Source: Onchocerca volvulus (Eukaryota; Nematoda; Chromadorea; Rhabditida; Onchocercidae). Taken from it: a stretch of DNA of 64,000 nt. Shown piece after piece: positions 10,001-21,700 of the stretch. The DNA lies in NCBI GenBank assembly GCA_000499405.2, contig HG738138.1, positions 20,623,753 to 20,687,752 on the forward strand, written 5' to 3'. Under the pieces are notes generated by a model that was not told the DNA's origin, made no database searches, and saw only the letters and a list, made by a program, of their open reading frames with translations. Numbering within the stretch: the first letter of the stretch is position 1; each line of letters opens with the position of its first letter. The position numbers and the translations under genes are program-made.

Positions 10001-13000
10001 TCTCATAAATTAAATGCGACATGAAAGTTTACAGAACTTCGAGGAACTGCGCTGAGACTGAGAATATTCATCATAGATTCATATAAATGTAAAAGCTGCT
10101 GCGAACCATCACTGAAAATAATTTCTGTACTTAATTGTTTTGTTCAGATAGCTATAAGATTACCTAGAAACTTATTGCAATTTAGCCCAGTAAACAAAAT
10201 TTGATTATTCAAATTATTAGCGACATTTCAAACTATTAGCTACATATTAATAAAATATAAAATCACAATCGAATTGTTTTACATCCAGTTATTCTACTAA
10301 GACGATACAAATAAATTCTTTCTCTACCTCGGATGTAATTGTGGTTTCAAAAGTCTGTCTGGTATTGCTGGAACGGTCACTGATGTTCGTTTCGAGCTAA
10401 AATTATATTAGAAGACATACAGCATCAGGCGACAAATCTTGTAAATATGGATATGGAATAAAAAAATAGCTACCTTGCATCGTGCAATTTTGCACCACCA
10501 AATACCGTCTGAGTCGGTTTAATTGGAAAGGATTTCTCAGAAGAGGCTTTTTCTTTATGTGCAGATAACTGAAACAATGTTATTAAATAGTCCGAAACAT
10601 AAAAATGGAAATCATAATCGAAATATTCCATATCCAATTATTCCATTAAAACCTATGAACAATGAATATAATTTACAATTTTCCAAAAAAAAAAAAAAAA
10701 AAATCGAAATAGCCATAAAGAATGGAAAGTAAGGGTTAGAAAAGGCAAACACTCAACAAAATATTATGTGAGGAACTCAAAAAATACTATAATAGAGAGG
10801 TGAAGTTAATGTAGATTCATCTATATTAGAATTATAGGGTATTAGGATTGTATGATCTATTTGGATGTGCTATGATTAAAAAACAAAAACTATCCTTTCT
10901 TTTTCTTCATAAAGATTATATATTTTATGCAGACCTCTGAAAGAGGTTTTTTGCTTCGATCAATTATAGGAGGCTGATGAGAATGAATTGCAGGATCATC
11001 AATTTGCGAATCAGAGTTTTGATTTGTATTTCCGCAGTTAGCCGTCCCCATAACGTTTGAATCACTTATAATTGAACTTTCATTTGCTGTACCTGCGGCA
11101 TCTATCCTAACGTCAAATGATTCATCTTTCGGTAACAACGTTCTGCTTAAGGATGATCGTGATGATGTGTCAGAAATGTCTGTAAGATTATATAAAAATT
11201 TTTTTTTAAATAACTAAGAATGGACTGACCAAAAGGCCAAAATGATCATAGTAATGTTCAAGAATATAAAATTTTGAAGAACTGTTTTCAGATTATGGAT
11301 TGTCAAGTTTCTGCGGTATATTTATTCCAAATCGTCAAAGATAAAATAATCCAAAACTTGAAGAGTACTTGCAGATTCCATTAATATTGGGGAACAAAAC
11401 GAAGATTGCCCTATATGATTCACGACACTATCAGAAACACTCGAATGAGGCATTGACGATCCACTTGTTTTAGAATAAATCACTGGCAGTAACTGAGGAT
11501 ATTCTAAGGAATCAATCCCAAAACCTGAAGAACTCAATAAGAGGTATTTCGAATATATTTAGCAAGATAAAGAAATAAAGCAATAAGGAACCTTTTTTGT
11601 ATTCAGCAACAGCTCTAGCAAATTCAGTACGATTTGCAATATTCACAAATTTTTTTCGCATCGCAGATTTTGTAGATGTATGCATTGGATAATACAAACG
11701 CCAATTTTCAAAACCACCTTTCAAGAATTTCGGTAGTTTTTTCAACCGGAAGTTATTGTTATACTGAAAGTGAGGTTTACTTCACATAATTATTCTATTA
11801 TTTGAGACTGAAAAGATGGAGAAAAATTTTTAAGCAAGCGTGTGTCAACTTTCCGCTTATTTTCTTTATACCAGAATCGGCAAGATTTTCTGCTGAGCAA
11901 CTCATTCTTCTTATTTTGCAAACTGACCTATTACTAATTTTCGAAACCTGTCTTATCCTAATATAGATAGCAGCAATGTCACAAATTGAAATATCATTTA
12001 TTCCTTAGTATATCCTAATGTCGTAAGGAGTTTTCCTAGACTACACTCGACCCTTTGGTTTGAGTCACATTTTAAAAAAGAAACACTTGTACAAAATACA
12101 AAAGTAAAACCATCGATAATGCGCTATATAGTATTTGTTCTTTTGATCCAGCAATCATATCTTTTTCCTCATTTGGAATATTCTCACTTCCCATAAGCAC
12201 TACCATATCTACATCTGCCATGTGCTGAAGAATAGCTCTTTGACCAATCTCTGCCGAACGAATCAGTGAAGAACCAATACAACTACAATATAACAACATT
12301 CAAGAAATAAAGAAATCGAAAATCGAATATATAAAACTGTTATTAATACTATATAAGCTATAAAAGAATTAGTCAAATATAGCAAGATGAGTAACATCTA
12401 TTTCCTGCCTTTCGAAACTTTAAACAAGAAATGCTACTTTTTGCTACTTGAATACTTATATGCGTATCGATTTAAAAGACTTTTAATTAAGATAAATGTG
12501 GCATCAAAATGTCACTAACATAGGTATAGAAAGGTCAAAACAATATAGGAACTAAGTAAGGAAGATTATTCTAGATGAGCTATTTCGTCATGTGAATTCG
12601 GTCAGTATGCATTAAATTATGGTGCTGATTAAATTGTTTGTCATTAATGATCTAACTTTTACTGATTAAATCTTTTTTTTTTCTAATATTTAAATTTGGA
12701 ATCTGTTACCCTGTGAATGTTTGCTCAAATGTAATAATTCTCTGGTTTTACTGCAAATAAATCTTATTGTAATTTAACGTCAAATTTGCAAATAAATCTT
12801 ATTGTAATTTACCGTCAAATAAGTGGTATTGAAACAGAAACGTCTGAAGAAGATGGAATTGAACCGAAATTTAAAGTCCAATCTCACTCAAATCATATAA
12901 AAAATAATTTGGAAAGAAAGTGTAAAAGCCAATGAAATAACCCAGGAACAATAGCATCGACAGGAACCTGTGCGACCAACAACTGTCCAGCATTTGCATA

Positions 13001-14199
13001 TTGAATGACATCCCTCTGATCATTTCGGTAATCAATAATAAGAGCTCGGTGTTTACAACTAACATAACGCACTAGGTCACGTGGATCAATTACCATTGAT
13101 TCATCTTAAACATATATAGTTATAACAAATTTCAATCAGATATATTAAATGGAATATTGTAAAACATTTAAAAATTCTGAACCGATTTCTATAGCCCTAA
13201 TTCAAAACAAGTTCAGTACCACAGTTATCGGTATTTAGATGTGTTCAAAAAAAGTCTGTGAAGGCATGTTTGCGAAGGATTCATAGAAGGAAAAGAAATT
13301 CTGTTACTAAATCATAAAAACCATTTAGTGGAGAAATTTTTCCAATTTTTAATTTTGTACCTACGAAAGAAAAAGGAATTCTGTTACTAAATCAAGTAAA
13401 GCGCAATGCAAAACATTAATTCAGAAATAAGACATTACCAGCAATCAAAACAACATTACCCATAAAATAATCTTCGTCTTTTCGTGTTTCTTCACGCTGC
13501 ACAATTGATGAATCTCGCTCATCGTAGCTTTTCTCAACTTTCTTCAACTCGTATCGTTTATTTAAACTTTCTTCCAGCTCATTCAAATAAGCAATACATT
13601 GATCAAATAAATAGTAAAAACGACGACCATCCTAAAAATAGAAATTCGGCACATGAGTCAGATGCATTTTCCTTCTTTTCCTGCATTTTCAAACGCGTGA
13701 ATCAAAAAAATGTTAATATAAACTCTGAACAGTAAGAGCAAGCAAGAAAGTGTACTATTCCAACAAAAACAACATCATTTTTTATCCTATCATAAGTATT
13801 CAGTTTATTGTTACCGGTGAATTTTTAAATTCTTGAAAATCGCTCTTGCCGATAATTATTTTCGAAATAATGCCCATTCGTGTAAAGAGCTTGTACGCAT
13901 CTTCTTCGTCACCCTCCTGCATTTTCAGCTTTGCTTCATCGAAAACCCGTTCCGCATGGTCGAATGCTCTATAAAAGTTCCCACACGATTGTAATTATCT
14001 ATTTTTCACCTATTCCAATATTTTAGGATCAGAAAAATAACATCAAACAAATTAAAGTGACTTACTTAATGCAAACAAGTCGTGAAATCGTATGTTCCCA
14101 CTTCTGTTTGTGGGTAGCATCACACCATGATTTTAAGTGTTCCAAGCTGCTGAAACGTAAGTCGGCGAGACGATTTATTATGGGACGATTCAGAACCAT
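7012..14199 (-). CDS. usp8: USP8-like ubiquitin carboxyl-terminal hydrolase, 19 exons
   Basis: This is a cysteine protease that removes ubiquitin from endosomal cargo; USP8/UBPY acts with the ESCRT-0 protein STAM. Exons (minus): 14199-14066, 13968-13815, 13631-13460, 13104-12942, 12282-12111, 11763-11592, 11524-11369, 11179-10935, 10568-10474, 10396-10328, 10111-10033, 9916-9786, 9609-9504, 9413-9306, 9166-9047, 8494-8354, 8261-8166, 7879-7757, 7191-7012. The sum is 2616 nt, 871 aa, all phases consistent. In order: an N-terminal MIT/dimerisation region (about 1-115); a rhodanese-like domain (about 155-290, ending FLKGGFENW); a linker with two STAM-SH3-type sites (PPIIDRSKKP near 445 and VPAIPDRLLKP near 500); and the USP fold. 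The USP fold has Cys box YNLGNTCFVNSVLQ (C551), QQHDAQEF, zinc ribbon CNKC/CPGC, VIHLKRF and His box NSGHYTAV (H822). The intron after 9786 has a GC donor. The ATG lies one nucleotide after a 3' splice site, suggesting SL trans-splicing. Confidence 0.93.
9784..9785 (-). other. non-canonical GC 5' splice site in the USP8-like gene
   Basis: The exon encoding the catalytic cysteine box ends AACAG followed by GCATTTT. Only this junction puts the next exon (VWSGLFSVLRPQQFL frame) in phase; the nearby GT gives a different phase that breaks the conserved frame. This makes it a GC-AG intron. Confidence 0.75.
12753..12822. repeat. 35-bp tandem duplication in a USP8-like intron
   Basis: Two adjacent 35-bp units (12753-12787 and 12788-12822) both read GCAAATAAATCTTATTGTAA and continue alike with few differences. 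They lie in the intron between the exons ending at 12942 and starting at 12282. Confidence 0.85.
13703..13809 (+). repeat. dispersed repeat copy A (intronic)
   Basis: About 105 bp in the intron after exon 2 of the USP8-like gene. It is roughly 84 percent identical by eye to copy B at about 14351-14459 upstream of the gene. Shared blocks include GAAAGTGTA, CAACAAAAA and TCATTTTTTAT. It shows no coding potential. Confidence 0.75.
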
Positions 14200-14202
14200 A
14201 CT
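14200..14202 (-). promoter_or_regulatory. putative SL trans-splice acceptor for the USP8-like gene
   Basis: TTTTATTTACAG lies immediately before T-ATG on the minus strand. The polypyrimidine-like tract and AG leave a one-nucleotide 5' leader. No upstream exon continuing the protein was found, so trans-splicing of a spliced leader fits better than cis-splicing. Confidence 0.5.
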
Positions 14203-14350
14203 GTAAATAAAACATTCACAGTTTTTTTAACTGACTGTGACAAGCAACACCAAAAAATGGTTATATATATAAAATATATACATATATATATCGTTCATGA
14301 ATTAATTTGTAAGTAGCAAAAGTTTGAAATGCGTTAGATGGAATATAGTA

Positions 14351-14459
14351 CAAAAAAATGCTAATACAAATTCTAAATAGTAAGAACAAGCGGGAAAGTG
14401 TATTATTTCAACAAAAATAAAGTCATTTTTTATTCTATCGTAAGTATCCGTTTCATTAA
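14351..14459 (+). repeat. dispersed repeat copy B (upstream of the USP8-like gene)
   Basis: Partner of the intronic copy at 13703-13809, in the same orientation and about 650 bp away. The copies have diverged by scattered substitutions and small gaps, and the flanking sequences do not match. This suggests an old local duplication or a small dispersed repeat family. Confidence 0.75.
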
Positions 14460-15785
14460 TGTTTGAACTGAATAAAATCTGAAAAGCATCTACTATTGTT
14501 CCATAATTACACATAGTATCTCACTCTTTTATTCGAAAATAACCTTCCCCTTCCTAGTCAAATAACAAAAATCCTTCACGGCTTAGTAAAATAACAGCCT
14601 GACTAACATCAATGCTTCTTTTATACTCTTCCTTGCAGCTCATTGTTGAACAACAAAAATCCAGCCATTGCAATCAAATCCAGATCTCAGACTTGGATGC
14701 TAGTCTGCTAAAATTTGATGCGTTGTTGATAACAATGATTATTCCGTATCACTCGAATTGTCTCGTTATGCAATTCATGCTTCCAACGTCAGTGTATTGT
14801 TGGCTCAGTCTGTGGATCAGGTTTCAAATTTTTTGTGCTGGGGTTTCAGATTTTTTTTTTGTTTTTCTCCTTACCTGGTCTTTTCGAGGTAATCAATAAC
14901 TCCATGACTCTTCAGTTCAGGAGGCTTGGCGATTGTTTTGTGAATCTTGACTTCGATAAGTGATAATAGAGAGAAGTTTAAAGAAATCCAGAAGACCCGC
15001 CATATGTAGGTTCATATTATCCACATTCTAACCGTCCGATAATTTTAATGAAATTTTCGCATCTCAGACTCTTTCCCGATGGTATATACAGCAGATTCAG
15101 TTCGGAAGATTCCCTGTAATCACTTTCTTTTTATTCATTCTTTCTTACTTCCTAGGGTCTTTATTTCCAGCTTTAACCTATCTTGACTTATCATTTCTGA
15201 GAATCAGTTTAAGTTTTTATTAATTAAATTCACAAAAATAATGATATATTACCTGTAAGTGAGTGCTTTCTCTTGGATTTAAAAATGCTATGCAGTTAGT
15301 GATGGCTTATGAATACCGTTTTGGGAATAGATGTGGAGAGTTTGAGAGTATTTACTGTTGATTGAAAAGAGGAGAGACAGAATTCTCGTGTACCGAACAC
15401 GACTGTACAGTGAATCTCGATACCGTACCGTACACGGTGTACTTTGTGCCGATATCACTGTTGGTAGCAGTTAAGGTATATGGAATATTTTACTGTATGT
15501 TTTCCATTTGCTGCTACCAAATTTGAAATTTTGCAAAGAATTCTAAAATTTGCATATCCATATTGACATTTTCATCCATAAGCCGTTCTAGAATGTACAT
15601 CAGTGGTGAAAATCGTTTCGTCCCTCGTTGCCTGGTCCTTTTACACATTATTCCGCCTTCCTTTAGGGGTTATTACTGTTTGTAAGTTATCATTTTTAGG
15701 TAATTATCAATAGGCGTCATTACTATGTGGCTTTACTTTGAAGATTCTTGAAATCTTAGTATTTCAAATAGATTTTGTCAATTTC

Positions 15786-15787
15786 AG
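15786..15787 (+). promoter_or_regulatory. putative SL trans-splice acceptor for eIF4E
   Basis: TCAATTTCAG precedes an 11-nt leader and then ATG. It matches the nematode 3' splice consensus TTTCAG, and no upstream coding exon is needed. Confidence 0.5.
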
Positions 15788-15798
15788 CTTCGGTTAAT

Positions 15799-17884
15799 AT
15801 GCCTGTACCGAAATCGGAGATAATTAAGCAGGAGCCAACCACTGACGCGGGAAATCCGCAGGAAACAGTCGAGGAAACGGCTCAGTCTAATGATAATGAA
15901 GATGAAGCGAGTCATGGTGATGTGAGCTATTCATAAATTATTCCAGATATCAATAAATATGAATTAACGCGCTTCATAAAATTTCTCAGCAACATTTTGG
16001 TTGGCAGTATCGTTGTATTAATGAATACTACTTTGTATTGTTAAAGAATGAAATACAGTGATATAAATTCGAAGACACTAGAAAAATTTTTAGACTCTTA
16101 TATTTATAGTAAATAAAAAAGCTTGAGACTGTTTACGAAATAGCCTTTACAAAAAAGGGATTTTATTAGTCAATGAATTATTTGAAATGGTAGAAACTGT
16201 GAACATTTTATTCAGTAAATATTGTAAAGGCTATTTTCATATTTTTCCTAACCGTTCGCATTGCAACTGATATGCATCAAAATGTAGTCTAATGGCTAAG
16301 AGAATTACTGGTAGGGAGGTTATTTGGTGATTATTGGGCTCCTTAACATGACTAAAGCTCCACCATTTCTGATCAAAAGATAGTTTTCCGTTTTATATTG
16401 CCTTAAAGTCTGAACCGCATAGCTGCTCAAGCTTAATGATAGAAGCATTCCTTTGAATATAATATGGGATATCGACCATTCCTTTTTTTTTAGAATGATT
16501 TTTACGTTCATAAATTTCAAAAAATACTTCCAAAACTTACTGTTTTTCAGCGCTCTGAGCCTCATAATCCTTCTGCAACAGCTCCAGAATCACTTACACG
16601 TCATCCTCTGCAGTGCCGATGGGCTCTTTGGTATTTGAAGGCCGATCGAAACAAAGATTGGGAAGATTGTTTGAAACAAGTAGCCGTTTTTGACACTGTA
16701 GAAGATTTTTGGGCGTGAGTTAATTTCAGAGTCACTTTTGATCATATTTGCTTTTCATTTCTTCTACCGATTTACACTTGTTTGATACTCGGACCTCTGT
16801 GAATTTATTTTATTCATTTGCTTCTATTCCATAAGTATTTTATTTGAAACCAGTTATTTCTTGACTGAAATCGATCTCCGATATACCGAAAGCTTCGGTT
16901 TGAAACTACAACTTAATACATCTGCATTTGAAAACAATTACTGGTCTCCATCAATCTATTAGAACTAAATGATTTTTACCAGAAAACTTAGTTTTCAATT
17001 TATTTCAGCTTGTACAATCACATTCAGACGGCTTCGGGTCTTAATTGGGGAAGTGATTACTATTTATTTAAAGAGGGTATTAAACCGATGTGGGAGGACG
17101 AAAATAATGTGAAAGGAGGTCGATGGCTTGTTGTTGTTGACAAACAGAAACGGACACAATTGTTGGACCATTATTGGCTTGAGTTACTAATGGCAATTAT
17201 CGGGGAGCAGTTTGAAGAACATGGGGAACATATCTGTGGTGCAGTGGTAAATGTTCGTCAAAAAGGTGATAAGGTGAGAGGATTCATTCATTGGGAGTGT
17301 GAAAGATTTTCAATGTTTTATAAAAGTGGTAATTAATGTAATTGCGTTACCGTTTTAATTGATATAACCAAAAGCTATAGTTCGTCGATTTCCGAAGTTT
17401 TAGGTTTCTTTATGGACGCGTGATTCATTGAAAGATGATGTAAATTTGCGTATTGGACAAATTTTGAAGACAAAACTTGAAATCCCCGATTCAGAACCGA
17501 TTCGTTATGAAGTTCATAAGGTAATTTTATGTCCACTTTTGAACTTACTGAAAGTAAGTGAATTGTTTTACTCAACTAATATCTCTAATAGCATCTGATT
17601 TATTAAGAATAGCATCTTTTTCCAACATAATTAAAAACGCAGTCGCATTATCCTGCATCACCATCGTCACTGGAATTGAAGTTGGTCATCATCTCCCTTT
17701 CAAATGAAACTTTCTTGTGGTAGGTAGTGGAGGATTCAGCTCGCAGCAGAAATCATCATCTTTTATGTTTTGCAAGAAGTTATATCCTTTTTAATGTTTT
17801 CTTTCTTTTTTTTAGGACTCATCGGTGCGTACAGGTTCGATGGTAAAACCCCGTATTGTCATTCCAATGAAAGAAACGAGATAA
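15799..17884 (+). CDS. eIF4E: eukaryotic translation initiation factor 4E (cap-binding), 5 exons
   Basis: Binds the 5' cap of mRNA and recruits eIF4G to start translation. Exons: 15799-15921, 16551-16714, 17009-17273, 17404-17520, 17816-17884, giving 245 aa with all borders GT-AG. An acidic, poorly conserved N-terminus (about 1-55) precedes the core, which starts HPLQCRWALWYLK (from H59). The two cap-stacking tryptophans are W78 (NKDWED) and W124 (PMWEDE, with the base-recognising E125). FDTVEDFWALYNHIQ and the WLELLMAIIGEQF helix, the eIF4G/4E-BP face, are intact, as is CGAVVNVRQKGDK. All this fits a class I eIF4E close to C. elegans IFE-3. Nematode paralogues differ in binding monomethyl or trimethyl (SL) caps, and I cannot settle that from sequence. 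It is divergent from the USP8-like gene and convergent with phospholipase C-beta. Confidence 0.96.
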
Positions 17885-18752
17885 ATGAGCACAAAATTGC
17901 ATTTGTACACATCAATGTATTTTCTTACTGGTACTGATTACTTTACTAAGCTTCAGTTGCTGTTTTGTTGTTTTCTTTTTGTATCCTGATATGGCCTTTG
18001 TCTGATTTTATTCGTTGAAAAAATTCTCCAGTAAGTTTTTTTTTTTTTTTTTGAAATTGCAGTCATATTTAGTATATTAAAAAAAAATTTTTGTCCTAAG
18101 ATTATACATATTATTTGGATTTTTCATTACTATTACACATGCTGCCGCAGATATATTTTAGTCCCTCGTCTCGCCATATTTAATTGGCATACCATGAATT
18201 TATATAAATTAATGGTGACTAAAAATATTTCACACAGATCACGACTATCTGAATGTTGAGCTTCAGAATTCCTTTCAAGTCGAAAACTTCAGAATGATAT
18301 ATTTACAGCCTTACTCGTGCACCTTGAAATCATCTTTTCACTAGCTGTTGCATGTCTCATTTCATTTCTCTAATGACCCCTCGCGTGCTGTGTTCTATGC
18401 TCATTTCCGGATATCAAAGAAAACTGTAGCATTTTAGAAAACGTACTGGAATTGAAATGAGATTTAACACGTTTGATATTATATTATCAATTAATATCCT
18501 TACTGAGCAAAAGTGCGAACCTCCTCTTCTCGGAGCATGGTCACATTTTCATTTTAAAACAATTTATTAAAAAAAGAATCGATATGCAGCGCATAAAATT
18601 AAAATATTAAGAACTTGAGAGATGAGATTTCCTAAAGTAAGGTGACTGGAAAAAGTCACATCGACGGCGTCTTCTCTTACTGTTTTAACGGAAATAAGGA
18701 CTAAGGAGAGAAAATGTTTTTCGGAATGCTCCACATCGATTTCCGCTAGTTG
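17885..18752. other. convergent 3' region between eIF4E and phospholipase C-beta
   Basis: Holds the two 3' untranslated regions and a run of T (about 18036-18052). No further open frame or RNA was recognised. Confidence 0.6.
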
Positions 18753-21700
18753 TCAGCAAATAAATTCAGGTTTTGATGCTAACTGAGTTTCTCGATGACT
18801 CATTTCTTCTAATTCTAGCTCCTGAAAAGCGCTTACCTCCTGTGAAAGTCGAAAGATGGGAAATAACTGAAATTGAGAAAATTCTTTTAATTTCGTTCGA
18901 AATCAATTATATCAACTCTACTGATTTCTTTAAAATTATTTTGAAACGAGGTAAATCTTGAAACATTCAAGAGTAGCTTTGAAATTTAAAATTAATACTA
19001 CACTCATATCAAGAACCATGAAAATTTCTATTTTGGAAAAAAAAAGCTATGGATTAATTTCAAAGAAAAACCTTTTCTGCATCTTTCTCAAACTCTTCAT
19101 ATTGCTCTTCATGTCTTTTCATCAACTGTTCCTCATGTTTCTGGGCCCTTAAACGTAATAATTAAAAAACATGAAACTAATAAACAAGATTTCTGTTTGA
19201 ATAATGATTAGAAAAATCAAACCAAGTGAAGACATTCATCATAAATAACTACTCACTTTATAGCCAACCTTTTCCGCTCTTCACAGAACACTTTCAAATT
19301 TTTTTCATTCATTTCTTTTATTCGTCGATCCCTTTCTGCCTTTGTTTTGATGTTTTTATCCTATTAAAGCAAAAAGATCAAAAGTTTTATGTAATATTCT
19401 CTGTAGGAAGCGTATTAATATAACGAAACATTCAACCACATGTCCAAACTGAAATCGTAAATGAAGTACCTGTTGTATAGCTCGAGCATCATCCATATTT
19501 TTTTTTGTTTGCGCTAGCTTCAAATCTTTGTTCTCAGCTTCCAGCCTTAGCTTCAGCATATTCATCTGCTGTTTTTGAGCATCTTGAAGCAGTTTTCTAA
19601 AAGATATCCTTCTGTATTAAAGTCAACAGTGTGGAATCAATGTTTTGTAAGCTTTCAGAAACAGTAATGATTTAAAATAATTGGTAAGATCACCGGAAAT
19701 GCCGGTTCATTTATATTTATAAGAGCGGAGCATTTCAAAAACTGCCATCGATTCAATATAATCCATCAAACTGCTCCAAACATTGCACTATCTTATGATT
19801 TTTGATTCTTCTGGGAAACACAACCTTCATTATTTCAAACTGTTTAATAGTTACATGCTACGATAATATAGTGAGGTTGGTTTCGCTTTTATGAGAGAAG
19901 ATAAATTAATAATCACCCTAAACATTCAAATTCTTCTTTTATTTGGGATCGCCTTAGATCGTGACATTCCCTTTCATGTCTTCGCATCATCGATGACCAT
20001 TCATTAGTTTGAGACAGCACTAAAGATTTCATCTAAAAGACACCACTTCAGATTATTTGCATAAGATTGATGGAAAGTTGAACCCAAAAATCTATTAGAA
20101 AAGGATTTGAAATTGAATTTAGAAGTCCTGCTATCAACGGTCTTAAGTGCATCCCTAATTCCTAAAGTTTTGCTATATTTGTATTCATATTAAATTCAAA
20201 CTAAGCTTTATTATTTTCAAAAAACATCAATTTAGTCTACAGAAGAAAAGAGGATGAAAGATTCCCCACGCTTCTTCCATAAAATTAAGTACATAACGAA
20301 GGAACCCAAATTCTTCCCTGACTTGAATATGTGCCATTCATAAAGGGAACAAACAATGAACAAAGTTGATGAAAACACACTTTATGACTGTTAATCATGT
20401 CAATATTGTTTGGTGTTGGTTCGGATTTCATAGAAGATAGTGATTGATGCTTCTGACTGCTTGAATTATTAGCCATTGTTCGCCATTTAGAATGCTTGTA
20501 ACTATCACAAATCAATCTATCGACAGTTATTTGCTATAATTGGTGGAATGCATTAATAAAAAAGGAGACAAATATAAATCTTGCAGAAGTATTCTGTAAA
20601 GATTTCACCAACTGAAAATATTAATGAAAGCATTTCATTTAATATTCTTTAATCCTACCGCATTATTAATCATGTTACCAATAAATAATATAAAATTGTA
20701 TAACGCAAACAAAAGATTTATGCTAATCAATATAAAATAGCCAATGCTAATGTCCACAATTCCAAATATTGTGTTCTGGGTATGGAGAGATTTACAATCC
20801 CATATTTTTTATTCTTAGATAGAGTAAATTTAGAAAGTAATTAAATTATAATAATACAAATTTTAGAAATTTACTGTTCATAACAAACAGAAATTTACTG
20901 TTGTTATATACTCAGTCTAATGTCAAATGTAAATATTTTTTCAATCCAAATAAAAAACGAATGAAATCTTCAAGTAATTTTTGTACTGCACAAAATATTT
21001 GAATGAATAATGTTGTCTGCAACAGTTATATAAGGTAATCACTACAATACATGTGACTGGAGATTTTTGATCCAAATGATTAGTTCCTTACAGATTAGTT
21101 TGGAAGGAGAAAGTGTATTTAACAAATAATGACTCATGAAAGCAAATACTTGCTGCTTTTGAACTGATCCTCTCTGTTTTTGATGTCGCTTCTTCAGTTC
21201 GTTCATATCTTTCTGAAATTTCCGAACTAATTTTTGAAAACATTTGTCTTTCTTCAAATCGCTAATATTGATCGCTTCCATCTGAAAACAATTTAAATCA
21301 TCCTTCCGTGATCACTTAAAAAATGCTTTTAGGAATACATGATTTTGATATTCTATATCATTTTACACAATCTCTAGATAAAACTGGGAATAATAGATAT
21401 AGCATTTAATAAAATCGTCATGCTCAAAATAATCAAAGCAATATCTAATTTAGAACTTTTATATGTGACAAACTACAAATCTGAAGATTTTAATCATTTC
21501 TTGATGAATCCATTTACGAAACTTTGCTTAAATTAGACGCTTCGAACTTGAAACAGAGTTTCTTCAAATATTCATTGCTTTAGAGCTACGAAAGTGAGAG
21601 AAATGAGCATAACCTTTTGCTTTTTTTTAACTTTCATCAAACAGTCCGTGATAAATTAACGATGCAACGATTACCTGTACATGCATCACTGCTTCCTGAG

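Larger units (their letters stand above)
14203..15787. other. divergent intergenic region between the USP8-like gene and eIF4E
   Basis: This region must hold the promoters of both genes. It contains an AT dinucleotide run at about 14262-14291 and repeat copy B at about 14351-14459. An imperfect GTAC-rich palindrome lies near 15423-15443 (TACCGTACCGTACACGGTGT). I see no TATA box or other element that I can name with confidence. Confidence 0.5.

Noticed and set aside
14612..14899. 95-codon plus-strand open frame upstream of eIF4E
   Set aside because: Low-complexity hydrophobic composition with no start context, no splice partners and no known motif.
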